Origin: CAYXDR01 sp046498185 | GTDB taxonomy: Bacteria; Desulfobacterota; DSM-4660; Desulfatiglandales; Desulfatiglandaceae | NCBI GenBank assembly: GCA_046498185.1 | Contig: JAWOBE010000202.1 | Span: 1-13,264 of the forward strand | Length of the DNA stretch: 13,264 nt | Direction of reading: 5' to 3' | In this document: positions 6,801-13,264 of the stretch, in pieces | Layout of the letters: each line of letters starts with the position of its first letter | How positions within the stretch are numbered: position 1 is the first letter of the stretch | Made by a program: the position numbers and the translations under genes | Notes under the pieces: generated by a model | What the model saw: the letters and a program-made list of their open reading frames with translations, nothing else | What the model was told of the DNA's origin: nothing | Databases searched by the model: none

Positions 6801-7814
6801 ATGAAAAGGACAATTGTTTTTATGCTGGCCGGACTTTTTGTTGCGACTATTTTATGCGTAATGTCAGCCCCGAGCGAAGCCGTTGCAGGCCCGATCAGGT
6901 TGAGTTATGCAAATTTCCCGCCGGCTCCCACTTTCCCATGCGTGCAAATGGAACGATGGAAAAAGGAGGTTGAGGAGCGGACCGGAGGAAAAGTAGAGAT
7001 CGATACCTATCCAGGAGGAACTCTGCTTGATGCCAAGAATATGATGGACGGTGTGATCGCCGGCCAGGCGGATATCGGGTGCCTCTGCATGGCCTATCAG
7101 CCGGGGCGGTTCATCGTCACGAACGCCACGGCCCTGCCTCTCGGCTTTCCCAATGCCGAATCCGCAAGTCTTGCACTGTGGTCGCTCTATCAAAAATACC
7201 AACCTGATGAATTCCGCAAAGTGAAGGTGCTTGCAATGTTCGCCTGCGCGCCGGCCAATATATACGCCAAAAAAAAGGTGGCCAACCTGGAAGACTTGAG
7301 AGGTCTTGAACTTCGTGCATCTGGAGGAGTGGCCGAGGTCTTGAAGGCCCTTGGTGCGACGCCGGTGGGAATGCCGCAATCCGAAACCCCCGAAGCACTC
7401 CAGAAAGGTGTTGTCCAGGGCGCAGCCTCTTCGCTCGAAACCCTTATGGATTTCAAATACGCCGAAATGTGCCGTCACGTGACGATTTTCAACGGCCCGG
7501 TATATCCGTTTTCTGTGGTCATGAATCAAAGAGCCTGGGACTCCCTTCCGGAAGATGTCCAGAAGGTCATGGACGACCTGCGTCTGGAGCAGTCCGAATG
7601 GACCGGCAAATATATGGATGAACATGTAAATGAGTCCATTGAGTGGTCCAAAGAGAATTATGACATAGAGATCACGCACCTGTCCGCTGAAGAGAAGGCT
7701 CGGTGGGACGAAAAACTCAAGCCGATCATTGATAAATGGATAGAGGCTTCTGAAGCCAAAGATATTCCAGGCGGGGAAATCGTTGCATATCTCAAAGATT
7801 TTCTCGAAAAATAG
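6801..7814 (+). CDS. dctP: TRAP transporter periplasmic solute-binding protein (DctP family)
   Basis: A 337-residue secreted binding protein. Residues 1-29 form a signal peptide: MKR, a hydrophobic stretch, then cleavage likely after AVA at 27-29. The mature part has DctP-family features: the segment MERWKKEVEERTGGKVEID, then YPGGTLL, and NLEDLRGLELRASGG, whose R172 aligns with the Arg that salt-bridges the carboxylate of the ligand in TRAP receptors. The pattern EALQKGVVQGAASSLETL is also typical. It would capture an organic acid in the periplasm and hand it to DctQM, driven by an ion gradient. The ligand cannot be read from sequence; the neighbouring ligase suggests an aryl or alkyl carboxylic acid (inference). 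It is separated from dctQ by a strong hairpin that may allow higher expression of the receptor than of the membrane parts. Confidence 0.92.
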   Translation: MKRTIVFMLAGLFVATILCVMSAPSEAVAGPIRLSYANFPPAPTFPCVQMERWKKEVEERTGGKVEIDTYPGGTLLDAKNMMDGVIAGQADIGCLCMAYQPGRFIVTNATALPLGFPNAESASLALWSLYQKYQPDEFRKVKVLAMFACAPANIYAKKKVANLEDLRGLELRASGGVAEVLKALGATPVGMPQSETPEALQKGVVQGAASSLETLMDFKYAEMCRHVTIFNGPVYPFSVVMNQRAWDSLPEDVQKVMDDLRLEQSEWTGKYMDEHVNESIEWSKENYDIEITHLSAEEKARWDEKLKPIIDKWIEASEAKDIPGGEIVAYLKDFLEK

Positions 7815-7843
7815 CCGTATAAAGTATTGTAGCGCGATTTTCA

Positions 7844-7870
7844 CCTGTCTCCCCGCTTCGGGGAGGCAGG
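7844..7870 (+). terminator. GC-rich hairpin between dctP and dctQ (leaky terminator or mRNA stabiliser)
   Basis: An 11-bp stem pairs CCTGTCTCCCC (7844-7854) with GGGGAGGCAGG (7860-7870), one pair being G-U, around a 5-nt loop; a G-C pair can extend it to 12 bp with a 3-nt loop. No T-run follows, so it is not a full intrinsic terminator. A smaller pairing, CCCG 7891-7894 with CGGG 7901-7904, lies just before the dctQ ribosome site (AAGGAGGT at 7906-7913). Stable hairpins after binding-protein genes commonly protect the upstream message or reduce read-through. The palindromic style also resembles dispersed REP-like elements, which a genome-wide search would show. Confidence 0.6.
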
Positions 7871-7915
7871 CCTAAGCACGAATGGGGATTCCCGAAAGTA
7901 CGGGGAAGGAGGTTT

Positions 7916-8401
7916 ATGGAACTTCTTTCCAGGATAAACAAAGTTTTGAACGGTATCTTGATCGGTATCGGCGGAATACTCCTGGTCGCAACTGTTTTTC
8001 TTACCTGCGCAAACATTTTCCTCCGTGTTGTGTGGGTTCCTATAGACGGAACCTTTGAACTGGTGGGATTTTTCGGCGCGGTGTTGACCGCCTTTGCGCT
8101 GGGATATACCCAAATGCGCAAAGGGCATATCTCGATAGACATCATGTCGATACAATATCCCGCGAGTGTCCAGAAAGTAGTTTCGGGGGTAAACGGGCTC
8201 ATCTGCGGATTGTTTTTTTCGTTCTGCGGATGGAGAGTGGCGGTTTGGGCAGGGACGATAAGAGCGGAAGGCGAGGTAACGGAAACCTTAAGAATAATTT
8301 TCCATCCCTTCGTCTATTGTGTCGCATTCGGGTGTTTTGTTCTCGCCTTGGTGTTGTTGACAGATTTCCTGGGAATGTTTTTCCGGAAGAAAGGAAGTTG
8401 A
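7916..8401 (+). CDS. dctQ: TRAP transporter small membrane subunit (DctQ family)
   Basis: This 161-residue hydrophobic protein has about four membrane helices, roughly residues 12-37, 47-66, 87-108 and 127-152, the usual plan for DctQ. After the first helix the sequence reads NIFLRVVWVPIDGTFELVGF, matching the family pattern of N-x-x-x-R followed by an acidic E-L segment. The conserved loop MRKGHISIDI is the family's RKGHIxxD motif. The start has AAGGAGGT at 7906-7913, only 3 nt from the ATG; that short spacing may lower translation relative to dctP. dctM starts 3 nt after its stop. DctQ forms the membrane complex with DctM. Confidence 0.9.
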   Translation: MELLSRINKVLNGILIGIGGILLVATVFLTCANIFLRVVWVPIDGTFELVGFFGAVLTAFALGYTQMRKGHISIDIMSIQYPASVQKVVSGVNGLICGLFFSFCGWRVAVWAGTIRAEGEVTETLRIIFHPFVYCVAFGCFVLALVLLTDFLGMFFRKKGS

Positions 8402-8404
8402 GGC

Positions 8405-9712
8405 ATGGACCTGGCGGCGACCGGAATTATCGGCATCATCATTCTCATTCTGGTTATTTTCCTGCTGGGGATGCCTGTGGGTTTTGCAATGGCCGTGGTG
8501 GGCTTCTGCGGCTATTGGTATATTGTATCCTTCGAGGCCGCATTGTACATGGCGGCGACCGACGTATGGGGCACCTTCTCTAAATATGGATTGACGGTCA
8601 TACCCCTTTTTATTTTCATGGGTGAAATTGCATTTTTTTCCGGTGTCAATAAAAAGCTCTATAGGACGGCCTACAAGTGGCTGGGGCATATCCGGGGGGG
8701 GCTCGCGATGGCGACGGTCATGGCATGTGCAGGTTTTGCGGCGATATGCGGTTCCAATGCGGCGACGGCCGCGACGATGACAACGGTCGCATTGCCGGAA
8801 ATGAAGAAATATAACTACGCTTCGGTTCTCAGTACGGGAGCCATCGCCTGCGGGTCCACATTGGGGGTGGTGATTCCGCCGAGCGTCGTGTTGATCGTGA
8901 TAGGTTTGTATACCGGGCAGTCGATTGCGAAACTGTTTTATGGGGGTGTTGCGGCAGGAGCACTGCTGGCGGTGCTTTTTGTTTTGACGGTCTATTTGAT
9001 GTGCAGGATAAACCCGCACTGGGGCCCGGCGGGGCCCGGGACGACGTTCAAAGAAAAAATTGCCTCTCTTCCAGGAGCATTCGAGATGCTGCTGTTGTTC
9101 CTGCTTATCATGGTGGGGCTGTATTTCGGTTTTTTTACTCCAACCGAGGCCGGGGCAGCGGGCTCGTTTTTCGCCCTGGTTATAAGTCTCTGCCGGCGGT
9201 CGCTTTCCTGGAAAGGTTTTCTCGATTCGATAATCGATACTCTCAGGATTTCCTGCATGGTGATGATGCTGGTGGCGGGTGCCGTCATTTTTGGCAAGTT
9301 CCTGACCCGCACCAGGATTCCTTTTGAAATTGCTTCGTGGGTGGCCGATCTTCCGGTGCCGGGGGCGATGGTCATGGCGATCATTTTCTGCATCTATGTT
9401 TTCGGTGGAGCCGTAATGGATGCGCTTGCACTGCTTCTTATAACGATACCGGTGTTTTTTCCCGTGGCCCTGGAGCTGGGTTATGACCCGATCTGGTTTT
9501 CGGTTACGATAACCGTCATTACCACCCTTGGGGCTGTAACTCCGCCTGTCGGGGCGACGACATATGTCGTAGGTGGAATGGCGAGAGATGTGCCGTTGAG
9601 TACCGTTTTCAAAGGAGTGACGTTTTTTTTGCCCGCCTATCTCTTATGCGTGGCGCTACTGATGGTTTTTCCCGGTCTGGTGACTTTTCTCCCGAATCTT
9701 ATTCGTTACTAG
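8405..9712 (+). CDS. dctM: TRAP transporter large membrane subunit (DctM family)
   Basis: A 435-residue, almost entirely hydrophobic protein with roughly a dozen membrane segments, the channel-forming subunit of TRAP transporters. Hallmarks are LLGMPVGFAMAVVGFCGYW near the N-terminus, VIPLFIFMGEIAFFSGV, the motif CGSNAATAATMTTVALPEMK (family: G-S-s-x-A-t), GSTLGVVIPPSVVLIVIGLY, GFFTPTEAGAAGSFFALV and the C-terminal TLGAVTPPVGATTYVVGG. The two PP-containing re-entrant regions are both intact, so the gene looks functional. It abuts dctQ and is the last gene of the transporter set; 126 nt separate it from the ligase gene, with no convincing terminator. Confidence 0.94.
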   Translation: MDLAATGIIGIIILILVIFLLGMPVGFAMAVVGFCGYWYIVSFEAALYMAATDVWGTFSKYGLTVIPLFIFMGEIAFFSGVNKKLYRTAYKWLGHIRGGLAMATVMACAGFAAICGSNAATAATMTTVALPEMKKYNYASVLSTGAIACGSTLGVVIPPSVVLIVIGLYTGQSIAKLFYGGVAAGALLAVLFVLTVYLMCRINPHWGPAGPGTTFKEKIASLPGAFEMLLLFLLIMVGLYFGFFTPTEAGAAGSFFALVISLCRRSLSWKGFLDSIIDTLRISCMVMMLVAGAVIFGKFLTRTRIPFEIASWVADLPVPGAMVMAIIFCIYVFGGAVMDALALLLITIPVFFPVALELGYDPIWFSVTITVITTLGAVTPPVGATTYVVGGMARDVPLSTVFKGVTFFLPAYLLCVALLMVFPGLVTFLPNLIRY

Positions 9713-9779
9713 ACCATGTATGGATGTGATGCATGGAGATGGTAAAATTTACGCGGTGTTTCTGGTGCACAGTATACAT

Positions 9780-9785
9780 TATAAA
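9780..9785 (+). promoter_or_regulatory. Possible -10 element upstream of the ligase gene
   Basis: The 126-nt gap 9713-9838 contains TATAAA at 9780-9785 in a locally AT-rich patch. The hexamer 17 nt upstream (TGTTTC) is a poor -35 box. An 11-nt palindrome, GTAAA-A-TTTAC, lies at 9742-9752 and resembles TAAATTTTAC at 6641-6650 upstream of dctP. The ligase may have its own promoter or simply be read through from dctM. Confidence 0.2.
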
Positions 9786-9838
9786 TCCACGGTCCCCGGT
9801 ATTCGGCCGGAACCCGAGGAAGAGAAGAGGTTGATGTG

Positions 9839-11134
9839 ATGACGAGAACTTTCATGCCTTCGATTGAAAACCCCGAAGCCTTGAGGAGGCTGCAGCTTGA
9901 GGGGCTTAAATGGACAGTCGCCCATGCATACAAGGGCTCGCCGGTTTACCGAAAACATATGGACGAAGCCGGCATAGCTCCCGAGGACATCCGTTCCCTG
10001 GATGACCTGAGCAGGCTTCCCTTTACGACATCCGCGGATCTGCAGGAGGGTTACCCTTTCCCGCTTCTGTGTGTGCCTTTGGAAGACGTTGTACGTATCC
10101 ATGCATCTTCAGGAACGACCGGCAAACGGAAAGTCCTGTGCTACACCGCCAAAGACGTCGAAGACTGGTCGGATTTTTTCGCGAGATGTTTTGAGATGGC
10201 CGGACTCACCACGGCTGACAGGATCCAGATTGCTGTGGGTTACGGGGTATGGACCGCCGGGGCGGGGTTCCAGCTGGCCTGCGAGAAATTCGGTGCCATG
10301 GCGATCCCGGCCGGTCCGGGGAACCTTGATATGCAGTGCGAATTCCTTGTCGACATGCAGACTACGGTGATGTGCTGTACTGCGTCAATGGGGCTTCTCC
10401 TGGCGGAGGAAGTGAACAAAAGGGGCGTCAAGGACAAAATAAATCTGAAAAAAATGATTTTCGGCTCCGAAAGATCCAGTGACGCGATGCGCGCGAGGAT
10501 CAAGGAATACTTGGGGCTTGAGGACGTGTTTGACATACCGGGCATGACAGAACTTTATGGACCAGGAACCGGGCTGGACTGCCCGTTCCACACAGGGATT
10601 CATTATTGGGCCGATTATTATATCGTCGAAATAGTGGACCCTGAAACGCTTGAGGCGGTGCCGGAAGGGGAAACAGGGGAAATGGTGGTGACAACTCTGA
10701 AAAAAGAAGCAGTACCGCTTATTCGTTACCGCACGAGGGATTTGACCAGGCTGATTCCCGGCCGCTGTCCATGCGGGTCGATTTTCCCCCGGCACGACAG
10801 GATCCTGGGGCGCTCCGATGACATGATTATTTTCCGGGCCGTTAATGTTTATCCGGGGCAGATCGATCATGAGCTTTCGAAAATCGAGGAAATCGGAAGT
10901 GAGTATCAGGTGGTTCTCGATCGAAAGAATGATGGTAAGGACTATATGACCGTTAAAATTGAGCGCGGGCTTGGGGTGGACGCTTCAAAAGACGAGGCGA
11001 TTTCTTCGAAAGTAGCGTCAGAACTGAAAAAAAAGCTGCTTGTCAGTGTCGGGGTGGAAATAGTCGATCACGGTTCTTTACCAAGGTCCGAGCGGAAAAG
11101 CAAAAGAGTTTTCGACAACCGTCCGGAAGATTGA
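9839..11134 (+). CDS. Phenylacetate-CoA ligase-like AMP-forming acyl-CoA ligase
   Basis: A 431-residue adenylate-forming enzyme of the PaaK type (usual length about 430-440), which makes an aryl-acetyl-CoA from acid, ATP and CoA. The ATP loop is SSGTTGK at 90-96. The MTELYGPG motif corresponds to the adenylate-binding region, YRTRDLTRLIPGRCPCG matches the family Y-R-T-x-D motif, and GRSDDMIIFRAVNVYP starts the C-terminal lid domain. K420 in RSERKSKRVF aligns with the catalytic Lys of the family (S-E-G-K). ATG 9839 and the adjoining in-frame GTG 9836 are equivalent choices differing by one residue; I prefer ATG, with AAGAGAAGAGG upstream. Its place after the TRAP genes suggests it activates the imported acid. 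In the indoleacetate pathway a related ligase (IaaB) acts on indoleacetate; phenylacetate or another aryl acid is equally allowed by the sequence. Confidence 0.92.
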   Translation: MTRTFMPSIENPEALRRLQLEGLKWTVAHAYKGSPVYRKHMDEAGIAPEDIRSLDDLSRLPFTTSADLQEGYPFPLLCVPLEDVVRIHASSGTTGKRKVLCYTAKDVEDWSDFFARCFEMAGLTTADRIQIAVGYGVWTAGAGFQLACEKFGAMAIPAGPGNLDMQCEFLVDMQTTVMCCTASMGLLLAEEVNKRGVKDKINLKKMIFGSERSSDAMRARIKEYLGLEDVFDIPGMTELYGPGTGLDCPFHTGIHYWADYYIVEIVDPETLEAVPEGETGEMVVTTLKKEAVPLIRYRTRDLTRLIPGRCPCGSIFPRHDRILGRSDDMIIFRAVNVYPGQIDHELSKIEEIGSEYQVVLDRKNDGKDYMTVKIERGLGVDASKDEAISSKVASELKKKLLVSVGVEIVDHGSLPRSERKSKRVFDNRPED

Positions 11135-11150
11135 TGCCGGCTTGAACCAG

Positions 11151-11241
11151 CTGATAGCTAATGGCTAAAGGCTAATGGCTAAAGGCTAAAGGCTAATGGC
11201 TAATAGCTAATGGCTAATAGCTAATAGCTAATGGCTAATGG
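11151..11241. repeat. Tandem array of 13 heptanucleotide units
   Basis: From 11151 the gap between two genes is made entirely of 7-nt units in perfect register: a degenerate first unit CTGATAG, then twelve units of three types, CTAATGG (six), CTAAAGG (three) and CTAATAG (three). The units differ only at positions 5 and 6. The array ends 18 nt before the ATG of the next gene and leaves its ribosome site (GAAGGA) untouched. Because the unit is not a multiple of three and contains TAA and TAG, it is non-coding and would stop translation in some frames. Such arrays grow and shrink by slippage; heptamer arrays between genes are known from cyanobacteria (STRR). Confidence 0.95.
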
Positions 11242-11259
11242 CGAACGAAGGATTTAGAC

Positions 11260-12144
11260 ATGATTGATTATGAGTACAAGAAGCCGAAGTCTCTGGGTGA
11301 AGTTTTCACGTTGATGAAGACCTACGGGGCCGATTCGCGGATAATAGCGGGCGGCACCGACCTCATGGTGGCCATGCGCAGGGCACTCAAATCTCCTGCG
11401 GTGCTGATTTCTCTGAGAGGCATAGATGAGCTGAGGTACATCCGCAAGGACGATGCATACCATATAGGAGCCTTGACGACGCACAGGATGCTGGAATGTT
11501 CCTCTCTTGTGCGGGATGAACTTACGGCTCTGCAGGAAGGCGCCGCGAAGGTCGGCTCGGTGCAGATTCGGAATGTGGCAACGGTGGGAGGCAACATCTG
11601 CAATGCGGCTCCTTCCGCGGACACCGCAGGCCCTTTGCTGGCTCTGGGCGCCGTCGTCGTCCTGCGCGGGCAGGGGGGTGAAAGGCGTATTCCTCTCGGT
11701 GAATTTTTCAAAGGCCCCGGGAAAACAGTGAGACAACGGGATGAAGTTTTGATCGAGTTGGAAATCCCGCTGGAGATGGGTGGTTATGGAAGCACCTACT
11801 GGAAGCATTCCCGCAGGGAAGCCATGAATCTCCCTTTGGTGGGCATAGCCGCTGCAGCGCATTTAACAGCCGAAGGGTTGATCGACGATGTCCGCATCGC
11901 ATTGACTGTTGCTGCGCCGACACCTGTGAGAGCCTTAAAGGCCGAAGAATTTCTCAGGGGTAAGGCTCCGGAGAAAGAGGTGCTGGCGGAGGCGGGAAAA
12001 ATAGCATCCTCTCCCGATTGCTGCAGTCCAAGGGACAGCCTGAGGTGTGACGCCTGGTACCGCGAGGAAGTCATACGGGTTTACGTGGTGCGCATGTTGA
12101 GTCTAGCGGTTGAGCGCGCCAAGAATGGAAGGAGTTCAAAATGA
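11260..12144 (+). CDS. Xanthine dehydrogenase-family hydroxylase, FAD-binding subunit (CoxM type)
   Basis: This 294-residue flavoprotein subunit carries electrons between the [2Fe-2S] clusters and the external acceptor in three-subunit molybdenum hydroxylases. The two FAD diphosphate loops are present: AGGTD at 30-34 and TVGGN at 108-112, followed by ICNAAPSADTAGPLLALGA. The C-terminal CO-dehydrogenase-flavoprotein domain ends around residues 180-285. Its length lacks the extra [4Fe-4S]-binding insertion of 4-hydroxybenzoyl-CoA reductase, so it fits the CoxM type better. ATG 11260 follows GAAGGA at 11247-11252. The gene directly follows the heptamer array, and its stop overlaps the start of the [2Fe-2S] subunit (ATGA), indicating coupled translation. 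Confidence 0.94.
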   Translation: MIDYEYKKPKSLGEVFTLMKTYGADSRIIAGGTDLMVAMRRALKSPAVLISLRGIDELRYIRKDDAYHIGALTTHRMLECSSLVRDELTALQEGAAKVGSVQIRNVATVGGNICNAAPSADTAGPLLALGAVVVLRGQGGERRIPLGEFFKGPGKTVRQRDEVLIELEIPLEMGGYGSTYWKHSRREAMNLPLVGIAAAAHLTAEGLIDDVRIALTVAAPTPVRALKAEEFLRGKAPEKEVLAEAGKIASSPDCCSPRDSLRCDAWYREEVIRVYVVRMLSLAVERAKNGRSSK

Positions 12145-12614
12145 ATACAATCTCGGTTTCCTTCACGCTCAACGGGGAGTCTGTGGTCGCCGAAGCCCCC
12201 GAAACGTGGACCCTTTTGAAGGTTTTGCGGGAGCATTTCGAATTGACCGGCGCCAAGGAAGGCTGCGGCGTGGGTGAGTGTGGGGCGTGCACGGTGATCG
12301 TGGACGGTGAGGCGGTAAACTCCTGCCTGTATCCTTTCCCGGAAGTGGAGGGGAAAAGTGTTCTAACGGTGGAGGGCTTGGCGGACAGGGAGTCGCTTCA
12401 TCCACTTCAGACTGCGTTTCTCGAACACAATGGCGTTCAGTGCGGATTTTGCACGTCAGGGATGATTATGTCGGCCAAGGCTTTACTGGACAAGGTGAAG
12501 AAGCCGTCCGAGGAGGAGATCAGGGAGGCGATCGCCGGGAACATTTGTCGCTGCACGGGTTATGTCCAGATCGTGGAATCCATCAAGGCTGCGGCTGAAA
12601 CCCTGGATGATTGA
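12141..12614 (+). CDS. Xanthine dehydrogenase-family hydroxylase, [2Fe-2S] subunit (CoxS type)
   Basis: This 157-residue electron-transfer subunit has all eight cysteines for two [2Fe-2S] clusters. The plant-ferredoxin-like cluster uses C42, C47, C50 and C62 (GCGVGECGACTVIVDGEAVN then SC); the second uses C101, C104, C136 and C138 (QCGFCTSGM and NICRCTGY). Q100 before C101 is the residue that usually contacts the molybdopterin. Length and order are typical. It starts within the stop of the FAD subunit (4-nt overlap) and is followed after 41 nt by the Mo subunit, giving the order FAD, Fe-S, Mo (as in coxMSL). The substrate is set by the Mo subunit, not by this one. Confidence 0.95.
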   Translation: MNTISVSFTLNGESVVAEAPETWTLLKVLREHFELTGAKEGCGVGECGACTVIVDGEAVNSCLYPFPEVEGKSVLTVEGLADRESLHPLQTAFLEHNGVQCGFCTSGMIMSAKALLDKVKKPSEEEIREAIAGNICRCTGYVQIVESIKAAAETLDD

Positions 12615-12655
12615 TTTATCGGCTGATCGTCAGGGACCGTTTACAGGAGGAGAGG

Positions 12656-13264
12656 ATGTCCGAATATCTGTATGTGGGTAAAAATACGCCCCGAACCATC
12701 GAAGCCGACAAGGTCACCGGAAAGGCGATTTATATAGACGACTTCAAGCGGCCGGGAATGCTGTACGGAAAGATTTTGTACAGCCGGTACGCGCATGCAA
12801 AAATAGTACATGTGGATGCATCCAAAGCCAGAGCCCTCCCGGGTGTGAAGGCCGTTCTTACCGGCGAGGACATTCCTGATGTTCGGGTCGGTTTTATAAA
12901 GGACCAGCGTGTGCTTAAAATGGACAAAGTGCGCCAGTTCCGGGATGAAGTGGCGGCGGTCGCAGCCGTCAGCCCGGAGATAGCGACGGAAGCGCTCGGA
13001 CCGGCGCGCTCCCTGCTCAACCTGTGCCTTCTGGCATCCGTACAGAAGGGTGTTCTCGCCGACATTCGTTTCGCGGCGACCGGCCTCTACAGGGAGGAAG
13101 TGGATGAGGCCCCGCTGATCTTTCGCGACCGCACCCTGGAGCTCGCAATGGTTGGACAGCAGCTGCCGGTGGCCGAACGGACGCTCACCGGACACGTGCG
13201 AGCGTTGCTGCAGCATCTTCGGGCGGCGCCGGGCGCGCATGCCCCTGAGAGCTATCCGGTCAGG
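12656..13264 (+). CDS. Xanthine dehydrogenase-family hydroxylase, molybdenum subunit, N-terminal part; sequence after ~12997 not recognised
   Basis: The frame opens at ATG 12656 behind AGGAGGAGAGG and stays open to the window end. Residues 1-114 match the a/b hammerhead start of the large Mo subunit: VGKNTPRTIEADKVTGKA, YIDDFKRPGMLYGKILYSRY, ALPGVKAVLTGEDIPD and FRDEVAAVAAVSPEIATEAL. This subunit (about 750-800 residues when complete) binds molybdopterin cytosine dinucleotide and hydroxylates the substrate with water oxygen. Right after EAL (ending at 12997) the family expects a segment like ELIEVEYEPLPAVFDPEEAL; instead about 89 codons of unrelated sequence follow (LGPARSLLNLCLLASVQKG onward). 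By hand count, the share of G or C at third positions rises from about 61% to 75% at that point. I therefore trust the Mo-subunit call only to ~12997. The tail could be a misassembly, a recombination point or a broken gene. Confidence 0.8.
   Translation, partial: MSEYLYVGKNTPRTIEADKVTGKAIYIDDFKRPGMLYGKILYSRYAHAKIVHVDASKARALPGVKAVLTGEDIPDVRVGFIKDQRVLKMDKVRQFRDEVAAVAAVSPEIATEALGPARSLLNLCLLASVQKGVLADIRFAATGLYREEVDEAPLIFRDRTLELAMVGQQLPVAERTLTGHVRALLQHLRAAPGAHAPESYPVR
12998..13264 (+). other. Unrecognised GC-rich tail fused in frame to the Mo subunit; possible chimeric join
   Basis: This stretch translates in the same frame without stops and has a coding-like third-position bias, but nothing in it resembles the Mo-hydroxylase fold and I do not recognise the family. 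Visible segments include GLYREEVDEAPLIFRDRTLE and VAERTLTGHVRALLQHLRAA, which look helical and soluble. Codons such as ATA and AAA, common just upstream, are absent. No direct repeat, transposon end or integration site is visible at the switch near 12998. Confidence 0.5.

Noticed and set aside
6864..7844. 326-codon open frame on the minus strand opposite dctP
   Set aside because: It lies wholly over a convincing DctP gene, has no recognisable domain and has an atypical composition (Arg-, His- and Phe-rich). It is a shadow of the + strand gene.
8288..9019. 243-codon minus-strand open frame opposite dctQ/dctM
   Set aside because: It is very rich in Arg, His, Gln and Asn, the usual mirror image of membrane-protein codons, and overlaps two intact TRAP genes.
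9714..9735. CCATG...CATGG pairing after dctM as a terminator
   Set aside because: It is only 5 bp with a loop of about 12 nt and no T-run.
11151..11241. Heptamer array as a CRISPR or as a coding repeat
   Set aside because: There are no 25-40-nt repeats or spacers and no cas genes; a 7-nt unit with TAA and TAG cannot encode a continuous repeat protein.
12641..13240. 199-codon minus-strand open frame at the right end
   Set aside because: It spans both the clear Mo-subunit start and the unrecognised tail and has no family resemblance; third-position bias favours the + frame in both parts.

Overview
The window looks like a stretch of a bacterial catabolic gene cluster. All recognisable genes are on the + strand and tightly packed. 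They encode acyl-CoA chemistry, an organic-acid uptake system and a molybdenum hydroxylase. The combination of a ferredoxin-fused EtfA, a two-subunit B12-dependent acyl-CoA mutase, a TRAP transporter and a CoxMSL-type hydroxylase suggests an anaerobe, possibly a Desulfobacterota-like or syntrophic bacterium. That taxonomic guess is inference from gene content; there is no rRNA or other marker here.

Layout. (1) 1-5854: the 3' part of a class III CoA-transferase gene, then etfB, etfA (with two N-terminal [4Fe-4S] motifs), an acyl-CoA dehydrogenase, and the cobalamin-binding and catalytic subunits of a methylmalonyl-CoA-mutase-family enzyme. Gaps are only 4-39 nt, so this is very likely one transcript. 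(2) 5898-6596: a GntR/FCD-family regulator with a TTG start. (3) 6597-6800: the largest non-coding gap, with a candidate promoter and a small inverted repeat. (4) 6801-9712: a TRAP transporter (binding protein, small and large membrane subunits), with a strong hairpin between the first two genes. (5) 9839-11134: a phenylacetate-CoA-ligase-like enzyme. (6) 11151-11241: a tandem array of 13 seven-base units. (7) 11260 to the end: FAD, [2Fe-2S] and (partial) Mo subunits of a xanthine-dehydrogenase-family hydroxylase. The last ~267 bases no longer look like that family.

How the parts may work together (inference): the TRAP system imports an organic acid, the ligase makes its CoA thioester, the Mo enzyme hydroxylates a ring or heterocycle, the CoA-transferase activates a succinate-type intermediate, the B12 mutase rearranges a substituted succinyl-CoA to a substituted malonyl-CoA, and the acyl-CoA dehydrogenase with Etf oxidises (possibly decarboxylates) the product. 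This set of enzyme types closely matches the anaerobic indoleacetate (auxin) pathway described in Aromatoleum aromaticum (iaa genes). The hydantoinase-like ring-opening enzyme of that pathway is not in the window, so the assignment remains a hypothesis. The mutase keeps the residues that hold a free carboxylate but has lost several conserved pocket residues, as expected for a bulkier substrate than methylmalonyl-CoA. That enzyme is the most interesting single gene here.
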